A stretch of DNA of 64,000 nt from Stenotrophomonas sp. UBA2302 (GTDB lineage Bacteria; Pseudomonadota; Gammaproteobacteria; Xanthomonadales; Xanthomonadaceae), in NCBI GenBank assembly GCA_002345545.1, contig DDVW01000056.1, forward strand, positions 444 to 64,443, given 5' to 3'. Below are positions 1 through 8,534 of this stretch, piece by piece (position 1 is the stretch's first letter; each line of letters starts with the position of its first letter). The notes beneath the pieces were generated by a model. The model had not been told where the DNA came from, ran no database searches, and worked only from the letters and a program-made list of their open reading frames with translations. A program made the position numbers and the translations under genes.

Positions 1-21
1 CACTAAATCCTGGGAACTCCA

Positions 22-41
22 CCGGCAATGCCGGGCTTTTT
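22..41 (+). terminator. Intrinsic terminator of a gene left of the window
   Basis: CCGGC (22-26) and GCCGG (30-34) form a short stem around the loop AAT and are followed by GC and a run of five T. It would end a plus-strand transcript coming from outside the window and lies just beyond the 3' end of the convergent yehS gene. Confidence 0.6.
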
Positions 42-80
42 CATGGAGTGCTGCCGACTGCCGGTGGTGGTGCCGTGGGC

Positions 81-554
81 TCAGATGGCGCCGCGTACGC
101 GCTGGGTCAGGCCCTTGAGGAAGTTGCGCAGCAGCTGGTCGCCGCATTCGCGGTAGTTCTTGTGCTCGGGCTGGCGGAACAGCGCCGACAGCTCCGGCTT
201 AGACACCGGGAAACCGGTGCCGGCGAAGATCGCGTGCATGTCCACGTCTTTCAGTTCGAAGGCCACGCGCAGTTTTTTCAGCACGATGTTGTTGGTGATG
301 CGCTTTTCCGGCGGCCGCGCCGGCTGCGAGTCGTCGCGTCCGCGGCGCTGCAGGATCAGGCCATCGAGGAAGCGCGCCAGCACTGTATCGGGGCAGGTTT
401 CAAACAGCGGGTCGTCGTCCTTGTGCAGAAAATCATGCACCTGTGCCGGGTCGATATTGAAACCGGGATCGGCCAGGTGGACGGTATCCACCACCTTGCT
501 GTCGCTCAGGTCGAGCATGTAGCGGATGCTGCGCAGTACGTCGTTGTTGATCAT
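81..554 (-). CDS. yehS: YehS family protein (DUF1456)
   Basis: A 157-residue protein that matches the DUF1456/YehS family in length (about 156 residues) and in its opening MINNDVLRSIRY motif followed by a LDLSD segment. The family consists of two similar DUF1456 repeats; here the second starts near residue 85 with ITNNIVLKKLRVAFEL. No biochemical role is established; it is a small cytosolic protein. The ATG at 554 is preceded by GGGAG five bases upstream, which favours it over the in-frame GTG at 560. It is transcribed alone and divergently from the next gene. Family assignment is firm, function unknown. Confidence 0.85.
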   Translation of the reverse strand: MINNDVLRSIRYMLDLSDSKVVDTVHLADPGFNIDPAQVHDFLHKDDDPLFETCPDTVLARFLDGLILQRRGRDDSQPARPPEKRITNNIVLKKLRVAFELKDVDMHAIFAGTGFPVSKPELSALFRQPEHKNYRECGDQLLRNFLKGLTQRVRGAI

Positions 555-716
555 TGCCACTCCCTAACCTGCGTGGCGGAACTGCCAGCGGCGCCTAGTG
601 TAACGCCGCACCGTGCCGGCGCCGGCCTACAATTGCCGCCGGTCCCGCTGGATTTTCCGTATGTTTCCACCCGCCGCCGCTGCCCCGAGCACCACCTTCC
701 GGATACGGAGAACGCG

Positions 717-1040
717 GTGAGCCTGCGCGCGATCGTGCACCTGTGCCTGCACGCAGCGGTGCCGGCGCTGCTGGCCTGGCTGTTCTGGCGGCCGCAGTTC
801 CGCAACGCGTGGCTGTTGCTGCTGCTGGGCTGGGTGATCGACATCGACCACCTGCTGGCCGATCCCATCTATGCGCCGGACCGCTGCAGTGTCGGCTTCC
901 ATCCGCTGCACACCGCGCCGGCGATCGCCGTATACGCCGGCCTGGTGGTGCCGCAGCGTACGCGCCTGTTCGGCATCGGCCTGCTGCTGCACATCGCGCT
1001 CGACGCCATCGACTGCATGTGGATGCGCTGCAGCAGCTGA
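717..1040 (+). CDS. Small membrane protein, DUF6122-like (metal-dependent-hydrolase-type motif)
   Basis: A 107-residue, strongly hydrophobic protein with about three or four membrane segments. The centre carries a DIDHLLADP motif followed by a conserved-looking FHPLHT segment. This His/Asp pattern is typical of small inner-membrane proteins related to YdjM-type predicted metal-dependent hydrolases and of DUF6122. The GTG start is chosen because GGAG lies six bases upstream; the open frame continues much further 5' only because of GC-rich sequence. It sits alone between a divergent yehS and a convergent secreted-protein gene. Membrane location is clear, enzymatic function is only inferred from the motif. 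Confidence 0.7.
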   Translation: MSLRAIVHLCLHAAVPALLAWLFWRPQFRNAWLLLLLGWVIDIDHLLADPIYAPDRCSVGFHPLHTAPAIAVYAGLVVPQRTRLFGIGLLLHIALDAIDCMWMRCSS

Positions 1041-1056
1041 GCTGCGTGTGTGAGGC

Positions 1057-1491
1057 TTACCAGCCGTACCACGGCCCCGGGCCGTAGCCGTAGGGACCGA
1101 CGCCTTCGCCCTTGCTCATGTGGATGTTCAGATCCACGCGGCGGGTCTTGCCCTCGTCGTTGGTGATGTTCTTGCCCAGGTTCAGGTCCACGGCTTGCCA
1201 GTTGCTGTTGCCGTAGGCCTTGGAATAGCCGATGCCGGCGCTGACCGTGCCATGTACTTGCAGCGTGTCGTCGACGACCGGACTGTTGCCATTGTCCTTG
1301 CGCAGGCCGCGGCCGCTGTGGTCGCCATAGAAGGTGCCCGGCGCATCGGACTGGTAGGCCGGATCGTCCAGATAGCGCATCGGCGCCTGCGGAATGCTCA
1401 GATCCAGCGCACCGGGCGTGACCGCGCCGTTCTGCGCGAGGGCGGCAGCAGGCAACAGCAACAGGGCAACGATGAGGGAAGGTCGGATCAT
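1057..1491 (-). CDS. Small secreted protein of unknown function
   Basis: 144 residues with a clear Sec signal peptide: Arg near the N-terminus, a Leu/Ala core and an ALA-QN cleavage site near residue 20. The mature part is polar and ends in a Gly/Pro/Tyr/Trp-rich tail (YGYGPGPWYGW), suggesting a periplasmic or surface protein. The C-terminal half, with alternating polar and hydrophobic residues (KTRRVDLNIHMSKG), could be beta-rich. The ATG at 1491 has CCGGAG about ten bases upstream. I do not recognise a named family. The open frame extends past this ATG, but no other start gives a signal peptide. It lies downstream of and co-directional with the FAD oxidoreductase gene. Confidence 0.7.
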   Translation of the reverse strand: MIRPSLIVALLLLPAAALAQNGAVTPGALDLSIPQAPMRYLDDPAYQSDAPGTFYGDHSGRGLRKDNGNSPVVDDTLQVHGTVSAGIGYSKAYGNSNWQAVDLNLGKNITNDEGKTRRVDLNIHMSKGEGVGPYGYGPGPWYGW

Positions 1492-1541
1492 GGCGGTAAC
1501 GCTCCGGCGCGCCGTATCGAGGTGGTATGGCTGTCTGGAAA

Positions 1542-2804
1542 CTAGCAGATACGGCTTGAACCATGCCTGTCGTCGCCTTGACCCGGAGCCGCTCCCGCCA
1601 GGCGCTGGAAGGAAAACAGCTTCGCCAGCGGGTGCCCGCGCCGCTCGATGGCCGCACGGATCAGGCCCGCGCCGATCATCGAATAGGTGATGCCATTGCC
1701 GCCATACGCCATCGCGAACTGCACCCGTGGCCCCCACTGCGGGTGCGCGCCGAAGAACGGCAGCCCGTCGCTGGTTTCGGCGAACGTGCCGGCCCAGGCG
1801 AAGGTCGGGACCAGCGGCAGGTGCGGGAACAGGGCGCCGACCTTGTCCGCCAGCTTGCGGGCCTTGCGATCGACGCGGGCGTCCCGCCGGGCCGGGATAT
1901 CCACCGCATCGTCTTCGCCACCGGCCAGCAGGCGATGATCGGCGGTGCTGCGCAGGTACAGGTAGGGCCGCGCGGTTTCCCACAGCATGGTCGCCTGCAA
2001 CTCTCCCAGCCTCGCCGCCGGCAGCGGGTCGGTGACGAAGGCATAGCTGCTGCGGTTGCGTGCCACGCGCTGCCGCAGCCACGCCTGGCTGGCGTAGCCG
2101 GTCGCCATCACCAGATGCTTGCAGGTGATGGTGATGCCGTGCCCGGTACGCGCCCGCACCTGCCGTGCGGAGGGCTCCAGCGAGGTGATGCCGGTACGGT
2201 CGAACACCTGCCCGCCGCGGCGCTCGAGTGCGGCCAGCAACTGGTAAGTCATGCGGTACGGGTCCACGCTCGCGGCCAGGTCACTGAGGATGGCGCCCGG
2301 TGCGGAAAAACCGTACTGCTCCTGGATCCGTCCCGCATCCAGCCAGTGCACCGCCAAGCCATGTCGGCGGCGCAGTTCGAACTCGTCCATCAGCGCTGCC
2401 ATATCGCGACGCCGGCTGGCGTAGTACAGGCTGCGGTGTTTTTCGAAATCGGTGCCACGCAGCCGCGCGGCCACTTTCTGCAGCGCGGGAATGGCATCGG
2501 CGCAGGCCTGGTAGGCCAGTACCGCCTGTTCCTCGCCGTAGCGCCTGGCCAGCTGCTGCAGCGGTGTATCGATCTCGTACTGCAGCAACGCGGTACTGGC
2601 GGCGGTGGAGCCCCAGCCGATATCGCGTTGCTCCACCACCGCCACGTCATGGCCATGCCGGCTCAGCTCGTCGGCGACCAGTGCGCCGCTGATGCCGCCG
2701 CCGACCACCAGCACATCGCAACGCAATGCCTGCCGCACCTGCGGGTAGGCGTGCATCAGGCCATTGCGGATGGCCCAGAACGGGTAGCCGCTTTTAAGAT
2801 CCAT
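1542..2804 (-). CDS. FAD-dependent oxidoreductase (DAO/glycine-oxidase-like fold)
   Basis: 420 residues. The dinucleotide-binding motif VVGGGISG lies at residues 33-40 with the usual downstream acidic residue (VVEQRD, about residue 57), the D-amino-acid-oxidase-like FAD fold. The C-terminal part contains the expected second FAD contact region (DGLPFFGAHP and AYGGNGITYS). It probably oxidises an amine or amino acid in the cytosol, but the substrate cannot be read from sequence. In gene order it lies next to a lipocalin gene in the same orientation, with only 36 bases between its ATG and the lipocalin stop, so the two are probably co-transcribed. Alternative: a Rieske-less relative of PuuB-type oxidases. 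Confidence 0.85.
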   Translation of the reverse strand: MDLKSGYPFWAIRNGLMHAYPQVRQALRCDVLVVGGGISGALVADELSRHGHDVAVVEQRDIGWGSTAASTALLQYEIDTPLQQLARRYGEEQAVLAYQACADAIPALQKVAARLRGTDFEKHRSLYYASRRRDMAALMDEFELRRRHGLAVHWLDAGRIQEQYGFSAPGAILSDLAASVDPYRMTYQLLAALERRGGQVFDRTGITSLEPSARQVRARTGHGITITCKHLVMATGYASQAWLRQRVARNRSSYAFVTDPLPAARLGELQATMLWETARPYLYLRSTADHRLLAGGEDDAVDIPARRDARVDRKARKLADKVGALFPHLPLVPTFAWAGTFAETSDGLPFFGAHPQWGPRVQFAMAYGGNGITYSMIGAGLIRAAIERRGHPLAKLFSFQRLAGAAPGQGDDRHGSSRIC

Positions 2805-2840
2805 CGTCGTATCCGTCCCGATAGGGCCGCACTGCCGGAA

Positions 2841-3335
2841 TCAGGCCGTGGGATGGCCGGTATGCGGGGTATGGATCAGCTGGTCGACATCGAAACCCAG
2901 CTGCCGCGCGCGGGCGATGTAATGGTCGCGGATGGTGGCATCCATCTCTGGCTGCCGGGACAGCAGCCACAGGTACTTGCGGTCCGGGCTGCCGACCATC
3001 GCGGCGCTGTAGTCCGGGTCCAGCGCGATCACCCAGTAGTCGCCCTTGGTGAAGGGAATCCAGCGCAGGCCCTCGGGCAGGAAGCTGACTTCCAGCCGGC
3101 TGTTGGATATGTCCACCGGCGTGGCCCGGCCGATGGCTTCCTGCAGTTCGCCTTTGTGGATGCAGCGGTTGCGCACGCGCACGCTGCCGTCGTCATCGAG
3201 CGAATAGTGCGCGCTGATGTCGGTCGCGTCCTCCGGTTCGTGGCGCATCGGCAGGCGGTCGATTTCGTACCAGGTGCCCAGATAGCGCTGCAGGTCCAGC
3301 GACGCCACCGTGGGCAGCGGGGAATGATCGCTCAT
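2841..3335 (-). CDS. blc: Lipocalin family protein (Blc-like)
   Basis: 164 residues with the lipocalin signature LQRYLGTWYEIDRLP at about residues 14-28, a middle YWVIALDPDYSAAMVG strand and a final YLWLLSRQP strand, as in bacterial Blc and plant temperature-induced lipocalins. Such proteins form an eight-stranded barrel binding fatty acids or lysophospholipids. This copy shows no lipobox or signal peptide from the chosen ATG, unlike E. coli Blc, so it may be cytosolic. An ATG six codons upstream is possible, but the chosen one has AGGA about ten bases upstream. It is the promoter-proximal gene of a pair with the FAD oxidoreductase. Confidence 0.85.
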   Translation of the reverse strand: MSDHSPLPTVASLDLQRYLGTWYEIDRLPMRHEPEDATDISAHYSLDDDGSVRVRNRCIHKGELQEAIGRATPVDISNSRLEVSFLPEGLRWIPFTKGDYWVIALDPDYSAAMVGSPDRKYLWLLSRQPEMDATIRDHYIARARQLGFDVDQLIHTPHTGHPTA

Positions 3336-3475
3336 GGTCGGGAGATCCTTCATGTCATGGATGGCCAGCAACGCTATAGACCGGCGGCGGTGAACGGATT
3401 GTGCGCGGGCGGCTCCCGATGCGGGCGGGTGCAGGCAGGCGTAAGCTGGGTGCGACACCCGACGGGATGACTGCC

Positions 3476-3724
3476 ATGTACGCCGTGATTCTCCTCCAGG
3501 GACAGAGCCGCTATGCGCGCGAGCGCTGGGAGCAGCTGCCGGCACTGGTCGACTACCAGGGACAGAGTCTGTCGCTGCGGGCCGGTCCGCGGCAGCCGCT
3601 GCCCACCGACCATGACTGGGACCCGGTCGCGGTCTATGCGCCCGATGAGCTGACCGAGGAGGAGTTCCAGGAAATCTACGCACTCAACCGCCACAAGATC
3701 ACCGAGCTGGACCTGAAGTACTGA
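3476..3724 (+). CDS. Small hypothetical protein
   Basis: 82 residues starting MYAVILLQGQS; an in-frame ATG three codons earlier (3467) is an equally weak alternative. It is a compact protein with a balanced charge pattern and an acidic, helix-like tail (DELTEEEFQEIYALNRHKITELDLKY). Neither signal peptide nor membrane segment is visible. I do not recognise the family. The frame shows normal codon bias (G/C third positions) and is followed by the MscS-type channel gene about 90 bases downstream in the same direction. Confidence 0.6.
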   Translation: MYAVILLQGQSRYARERWEQLPALVDYQGQSLSLRAGPRQPLPTDHDWDPVAVYAPDELTEEEFQEIYALNRHKITELDLKY

Positions 3725-3811
3725 AAGTCGACGCGGCGTCGCGTGATCCGGCGGGGCGCTGTTTTATAGTCGGTGCAGGTGCGGTGATCCGCGCGACTCC
3801 GGTGTTCGCTC

Positions 3812-6241
3812 TTGCCCGTCAACTCTTTCCTCCCGTCCCTGCGTGCAGTTTTTTTCCGCGTCCTTCTGGTCGCATCGGTGCTGGCTGCCGGCACCGCGAT
3901 GGCCGCACCCGGTGGTGATGGTGACGGGGCCGCCGCGCCAGAGCGCATCGAACAGGCCGCGCAGCTGTTCGCCTCGGTGCAGCAGGCGCTGGCCGACGCC
4001 GATGCGCGGGAAACGCTGAAGACACTGTCCGAACGGGCGCAGCGTGCGCAGCAGTTGGCCGACACCGCCGTGCTGGCGCTGCAGCCGGAGCTGGCCCAGT
4101 TCGACGCCCGTCTCGCCCAGCTGGGACCGGCGGCGGAAACCGGCGAGGATGCGGCCATCATCCAGCTGCGGCAGCGGCTGGAGCGCGAGCGCGGCCAGGT
4201 CGATGCGGAGATCAAGCGCGGCAAGCTGCTGGCCGAGGATGCCCGCCAGCTGGGCGAGAGCATCGAGAAGCGGCGTGCACGGCAGTTCAGCCAGCAACTG
4301 GGGCGAAAGGTCGCCTCGCCGCTGTCGCCGGCACTGTGGCGGCAGTTCGCCACGCATCTGCCCGATGACCTCGCGCGGCTGCGCTCGCTGTACCGGCAGG
4401 CCCGTGCCGGCCTGCTGGGCGCGGTCGAGCGGCATAGGTGGGGCGTCCCGCTGGCCGGCCTGGCGGTAGCACTGCTGCTGGTGCTGCCGCTGCGGCTGTG
4501 GCTGCGGCGTCTGGGGCGGCGTTACGCCGCTTCCCCGCACGCCCCGGCCGGACGCCTGCGGCGCACCGGGCTGGCGGTGTGGCTGTTGCTGGTCGGCACC
4601 TTGTTGCCGGGTATCGCGGCGATGGTGCTGGTAGGCTGTCTGCATGCGGTCGATGCGATTCCGCCGCGGCTGGAAGCGGTGGCCGGGGTGTTCATCCTCG
4701 CCAGTTTCGTGGCCGCCTTCATCGCCGCGGTCGCCTCCAGCCAGCTGTTGCCACGGCGCCCTTCGTGGCGCCTGCTGGACATCGATGACCCGGCCGCGGC
4801 ACGCCTGCAGCAATTCGCCTGGGGGGCCGCGCTGCTGACGTGGACCAGCCTGCTGCTGCGGGACATCAACCGCGCCGCACGGACCTCGGATGTGGTCACG
4901 GTGATGCTCGACGGGCTGATCGCGCTGACCTGCATTGCGCTGATCATGGGCGTGCTGACCACACTGGCCGGCCTGCACCGGCGGCGGGCGGTGGCGGCTG
5001 CCCGCATCGAGCGGCAGGATGGCGCGTCCGGCAAGCCGCCTGGGCGCGCACCGCGCAGCGGCTGGCTGGTGCTGGCCCGGCTGGGCGGCACACTGACGGT
5101 ACTGGCGGCGCTGGTCGCCAGTCTGCTGGGCTACCTCAACTTCGCCATGTTCATCGCGCAGCAGATGCTGTGGGTGACGGTGGTGGTGCTGGCAACCACG
5201 CTGATGCTGAAGTTCGCCGACGATCTGGCGCTGTGGCTGCTGGCGCCGCAGAGCACCTTCGGCCGCCTGCTGCGGCTGTCCACCGGCATGCCGGCGGCGC
5301 GGCTGGAACAGGGTGGCGTGCTGCTGTCGGCCGCGCTGCGGGTGTTGCTGGCGCTGGCCGGGCTCACTGCGCTGGTGGCGCCCTTCGGCAATGCCAGTGC
5401 GCTGTATGGCGGCATGGAAACGCTGCTGTCGGGAGTGACGGTCGGTGGCTACCTGCTGCGACCCTCGACGGTGTTCTGGGCGCTGGTGGTGCTGTTGCTC
5501 GGTCTGGCGGTGATGCGCGTGGTGCAGCGCTGGCTGGTGGACACCTGGCTGCCCAAAACGGGCTTGGACGCCGGTGCGCGCAATTCGATCAGCACCGTCG
5601 CCTATTACCTGGGCATCGTGCTGGCGGTGCTGTGGTCGCTGGCCACGCTGGGCATCGGCTTCGAGAAACTGGCGCTGCTGGCCAGTGCGTTGTCGGTGGG
5701 TATCGGCTTCGGCCTGCAGGCGATCACCCAGAACTTCGTCTCCGGCCTGATCCTGCTGGCCGAGCGCCCGGTGAAGATCGGCGACTGGGTGAAGATCGGT
5801 GACCTCGAGGGCGATATCCGCCGCATCTCGGTACGTTCGACCGAGATCCAGGTGGGCGACCGCTCCACCCTGATCGTGCCCAACTCCGAACTGATCACCA
5901 AGACCATCCGCAACATGACCACGGCCGATGCGCTGGGCCGCATCCAGTTGCAGTTCTCGGTGCCGCTGGGCACGGATGTGGCAATGCTGCGCGGTTTGCT
6001 GCTGGACATCTATGCGGCCAACCCGACCGTGCTGGAGCAGCCGGCGCCGTCGGTCTTCATCGACTCGATCAGTGGCGGTCTGGTGGCGATCAACAGCTTC
6101 GCCTACGTGCCGACCTCGCGGAACGTGTATGGGACGCGCAGCGAGCTGCTGTTCGAACTGTTGCAGCAGGTGGCTGCGCACGATATCCGGCTGGTCACGC
6201 CGACCGAAATCCGCGTGCTGCATGATCCGCAGGACGCCTGA
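3812..6241 (+). CDS. Large mechanosensitive channel, MscS family with DUF3772-type N-terminus
   Basis: 809 residues. A signal peptide (cleavage after AMA, about residue 31) is followed by a long charged periplasmic region of about 180 residues rich in Gln/Arg/Glu helices, then about ten membrane segments, and the MscS pore and beta domain at about residues 600-780. The pore segment ALSVGIGFGLQAITQNFVSGLILL has the Gly/Ala spacing typical of MscS TM3, followed by ERPVKIGDWVKIGDLEGDI and VPNSELI. It should open under membrane tension and release solutes during hypo-osmotic shock. The only in-frame start before the signal peptide is TTG at 3812, with no good Shine-Dalgarno. It converges on opgB. 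Confidence 0.88.
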   Translation: MPVNSFLPSLRAVFFRVLLVASVLAAGTAMAAPGGDGDGAAAPERIEQAAQLFASVQQALADADARETLKTLSERAQRAQQLADTAVLALQPELAQFDARLAQLGPAAETGEDAAIIQLRQRLERERGQVDAEIKRGKLLAEDARQLGESIEKRRARQFSQQLGRKVASPLSPALWRQFATHLPDDLARLRSLYRQARAGLLGAVERHRWGVPLAGLAVALLLVLPLRLWLRRLGRRYAASPHAPAGRLRRTGLAVWLLLVGTLLPGIAAMVLVGCLHAVDAIPPRLEAVAGVFILASFVAAFIAAVASSQLLPRRPSWRLLDIDDPAAARLQQFAWGAALLTWTSLLLRDINRAARTSDVVTVMLDGLIALTCIALIMGVLTTLAGLHRRRAVAAARIERQDGASGKPPGRAPRSGWLVLARLGGTLTVLAALVASLLGYLNFAMFIAQQMLWVTVVVLATTLMLKFADDLALWLLAPQSTFGRLLRLSTGMPAARLEQGGVLLSAALRVLLALAGLTALVAPFGNASALYGGMETLLSGVTVGGYLLRPSTVFWALVVLLLGLAVMRVVQRWLVDTWLPKTGLDAGARNSISTVAYYLGIVLAVLWSLATLGIGFEKLALLASALSVGIGFGLQAITQNFVSGLILLAERPVKIGDWVKIGDLEGDIRRISVRSTEIQVGDRSTLIVPNSELITKTIRNMTTADALGRIQLQFSVPLGTDVAMLRGLLLDIYAANPTVLEQPAPSVFIDSISGGLVAINSFAYVPTSRNVYGTRSELLFELLQQVAAHDIRLVTPTEIRVLHDPQDA

Positions 6242-6266
6242 GCCGGTGTTCCCGACGTGGGGCAGC

Positions 6267-6289
6267 GGGCGCAGGATCGTCCTGCGCCC
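6267..6289. terminator. Hairpin between convergent genes, possible terminator
   Basis: A perfect ten-base-pair stem (GGGCGCAGGA / TCCTGCGCCC) with loop TCG lies between the convergent MscS-type channel and opgB. It has no T-run on either side, so it would be a weak intrinsic terminator or a Rho-associated or RNA-stabilising hairpin. Confidence 0.4.
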
Positions 6290-6325
6290 ATTGCTGGTAT
6301 CAGGTGCCCGGGAATGCGGCAGCGG

Positions 6326-8390
6326 TCACAGCAGGGCGTAGTCGTCGATTGCCAGCGTCTCGGCATGACTGAGCCAGGCGCGGATTTCGAGGTCGTCGAT
6401 GGCATGCTCCACGCCCAGCGGCATGCGGATGCGGCCGTCGTGATCGGCCTGCACCCACTGCTGGGCCACCACCACCTGGCGCTGGGATGACACCGCCTCG
6501 ATCCAGAAGCCACGGGGTGGATGCTGTGCGGCGTGCAGCTCCAGCGTGTATTGGCCGGGGCGGGTGGCGCGGGGCTGGCGGCTGATCATGCGTGACTGGC
6601 GCACGCTCGGGCGTGGTCCGTGGAACGTCTGCAGCGGCGCATCGATGGCGATGCCGCGGCGCAGCTGGCCGTCGCGGTACAGGCGCATGCCCTGGTCGCT
6701 GTCGACCAGCAGCGCGCACCAGTCGCCGGCGGCGGAGCCGTCCTCGAACGCGGTGCAGCGGTCGACATAGGCCAGCCGGTGGGTGGGATCGGCTTCCTCG
6801 AACTTGCGCGAGGTGTTTTCCAGGGAGACCGACTTCAGTTCCCACTTCTGGTCGTACTCCAGCAGCACCGGCGGCTGCACCTGTTGCACGCCGACCCGTA
6901 CATGCCCGTCCTCCAGCCGCAGCATCCGCGTCTGCTCGCCCAGCCACAACGAACGGGCGAAGGCACGGTAGCGGGCATAGCCGCTGCCATCCCCGTGCAG
7001 CGCGGCGACACTGGCACTGGGTGGGCGCTGTGGCGCGACCAGCGAGCGGCCGAAACCGATCGCATCGATGGCCGGATCGATCAGCTGCAGCAGCGTCGCG
7101 CCGGAGTCCAGCGTGGTGCCGGCGTCGGCCTGCAACTGTCGCGCTGCGATGCCGTTGCCGAGGAACAGCAGCAGGTTCTCGCGCTGCTGCTTTTCCAGCA
7201 CATGGCTCAGGTGGTTGGGCATGGCCAGGTGGTCGGAGGCCACCACCACCAGCGTGTTGTCGCCGAACTCGCTGTCGCGGATGCGCTGCACCAGCTGCGC
7301 GATCAGCCGGTCGCTGCACTTGAGCGCCTTCAGCAGGCCGATGTCGCCATAGGGGCTGGGATAGCGGGTGCGTTTGCAGGCCACCGGCAGGGTGGTGGGT
7401 GTCCATCGTCAGCGTGGTCAGCATGAACGGCTGGCCGGCGCGCGACAGCTCGATGAAACGGTCAAACGCGTGGTCCAGCAACACATCGTCGTGCACGCCC
7501 CAGTTGGAGAAATGCTTTCTGGCGATGTCCTGCTGCTGGAACCAGGCCAGATCATGCACCGTGTCGAAGCCGTGCGAGGCGAGGAAATCGGCCTTGGCCG
7601 CGAACTGGCCATTGGCACCGCCCAGGTAGTGGTTGCGGTAGCCCTGCTGCTTCAGGTAATCGCCGAGGCAGAACGCCTCGGGCAGGAAGCGGGCCATGCG
7701 GCCCATGCTGTTCTCATCGCCCTGGGCGGTGGTCAGCGGCACGCCGCACATCGAGGACACCAGTCCGGCGATGGTCCAGCCGCTGCCATCGGCCGAGGCG
7801 AGATTGCGCACGTCCAGGGCTTGCCCGGCAAGCCGCTGCAGATTGGGCATCAGCCCGGGGAACACGCTTTCGTCCAGATAGGTGCGCTCCAGGCTTTCAC
7901 CGTAGATCCAGACGATGTTGGGTTTGCGTGCCAGAGGACGGGTCGGCACCACGTATTCGGGTGCGACTGCGCTGTAGTCCACCGGCTGCAGCTGCTGGTA
8001 GATGCGTCGTGCATCCGCATACAGCGGGCTGCCGGCCAGCGCCGTGACCAGCAGCGCACAGAAACCGGCGAAGACGGCGGTGCCGCCCTTGCCCAGATGG
8101 AAACGCCGGATCCGCATCAGCAGCAGCGGTGACAGTGACAGCAATACCAGCGCGAGGAAGCCGGCGATATAGCTGCCGAAATCGGCGATACCCGCACCTT
8201 CCATATCGCTGCGCAGGTGATAGAGCGTGGCCGAGTTGATGCCGTCGCCGCTGAGCCGGTCGATCAGCCACCAGCTGCTGAGGGCGAGCAGCAGCAGGGA
8301 CAGCAGGGCGGCCTTGAGCCGCAGCAACGTCGGCGAAAGCAGCAGCAACACGGCCAACGCCGCCAGATACAGCCAGATGATCCAATGCAT
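6326..8390 (-). pseudogene. opgB: Phosphoglycerol transferase I (OpgB/MdoB), frameshifted
   Basis: Two overlapping frames together encode an OpgB-like protein of about 690 residues: four N-terminal membrane helices, then a sulfatase-fold periplasmic domain with KPNIVWIYGESLERTY, DGSGWTIAGL, MDTHHP and, in the second frame, NTLVVVASDHLAMPNHL. OpgB transfers phosphoglycerol to periplasmic glucans. The frames meet near 7385: the first reads MDTHHP, the second resumes at LPVACKR. E. coli OpgB has seven residues between HHP and the Cys; restoring that spacing needs about 11 extra bases here. Either a real 11-bp deletion, flanked by CACC-type repeats, or a sequencing error. The 5' frame continues as unrelated Arg/Ala-rich sequence. 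Confidence 0.75.
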
Positions 8391-8534
8391 GCGGTCACTT
8401 GGTAGGGGAAAGGGCAACGGCCGCGGCCGCAGGCTCCCTGACATCACACCGTGTCATGCATGTGACGAAGAGATGTCAGCAGGGTGCCTGCGCAAAGCTG
8501 ACTGGAATGTTTATCCGGACGGCGATCACAGTCT

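Noticed and set aside
3764-6223. A minus-strand open frame of more than 800 codons opposite the mechanosensitive channel gene
   Set aside because: It is low-complexity Gln/His/Arg-rich sequence, the usual artefact of the reverse complement of a high-GC gene. The plus-strand channel has signal peptide, helices and the MscS motif.
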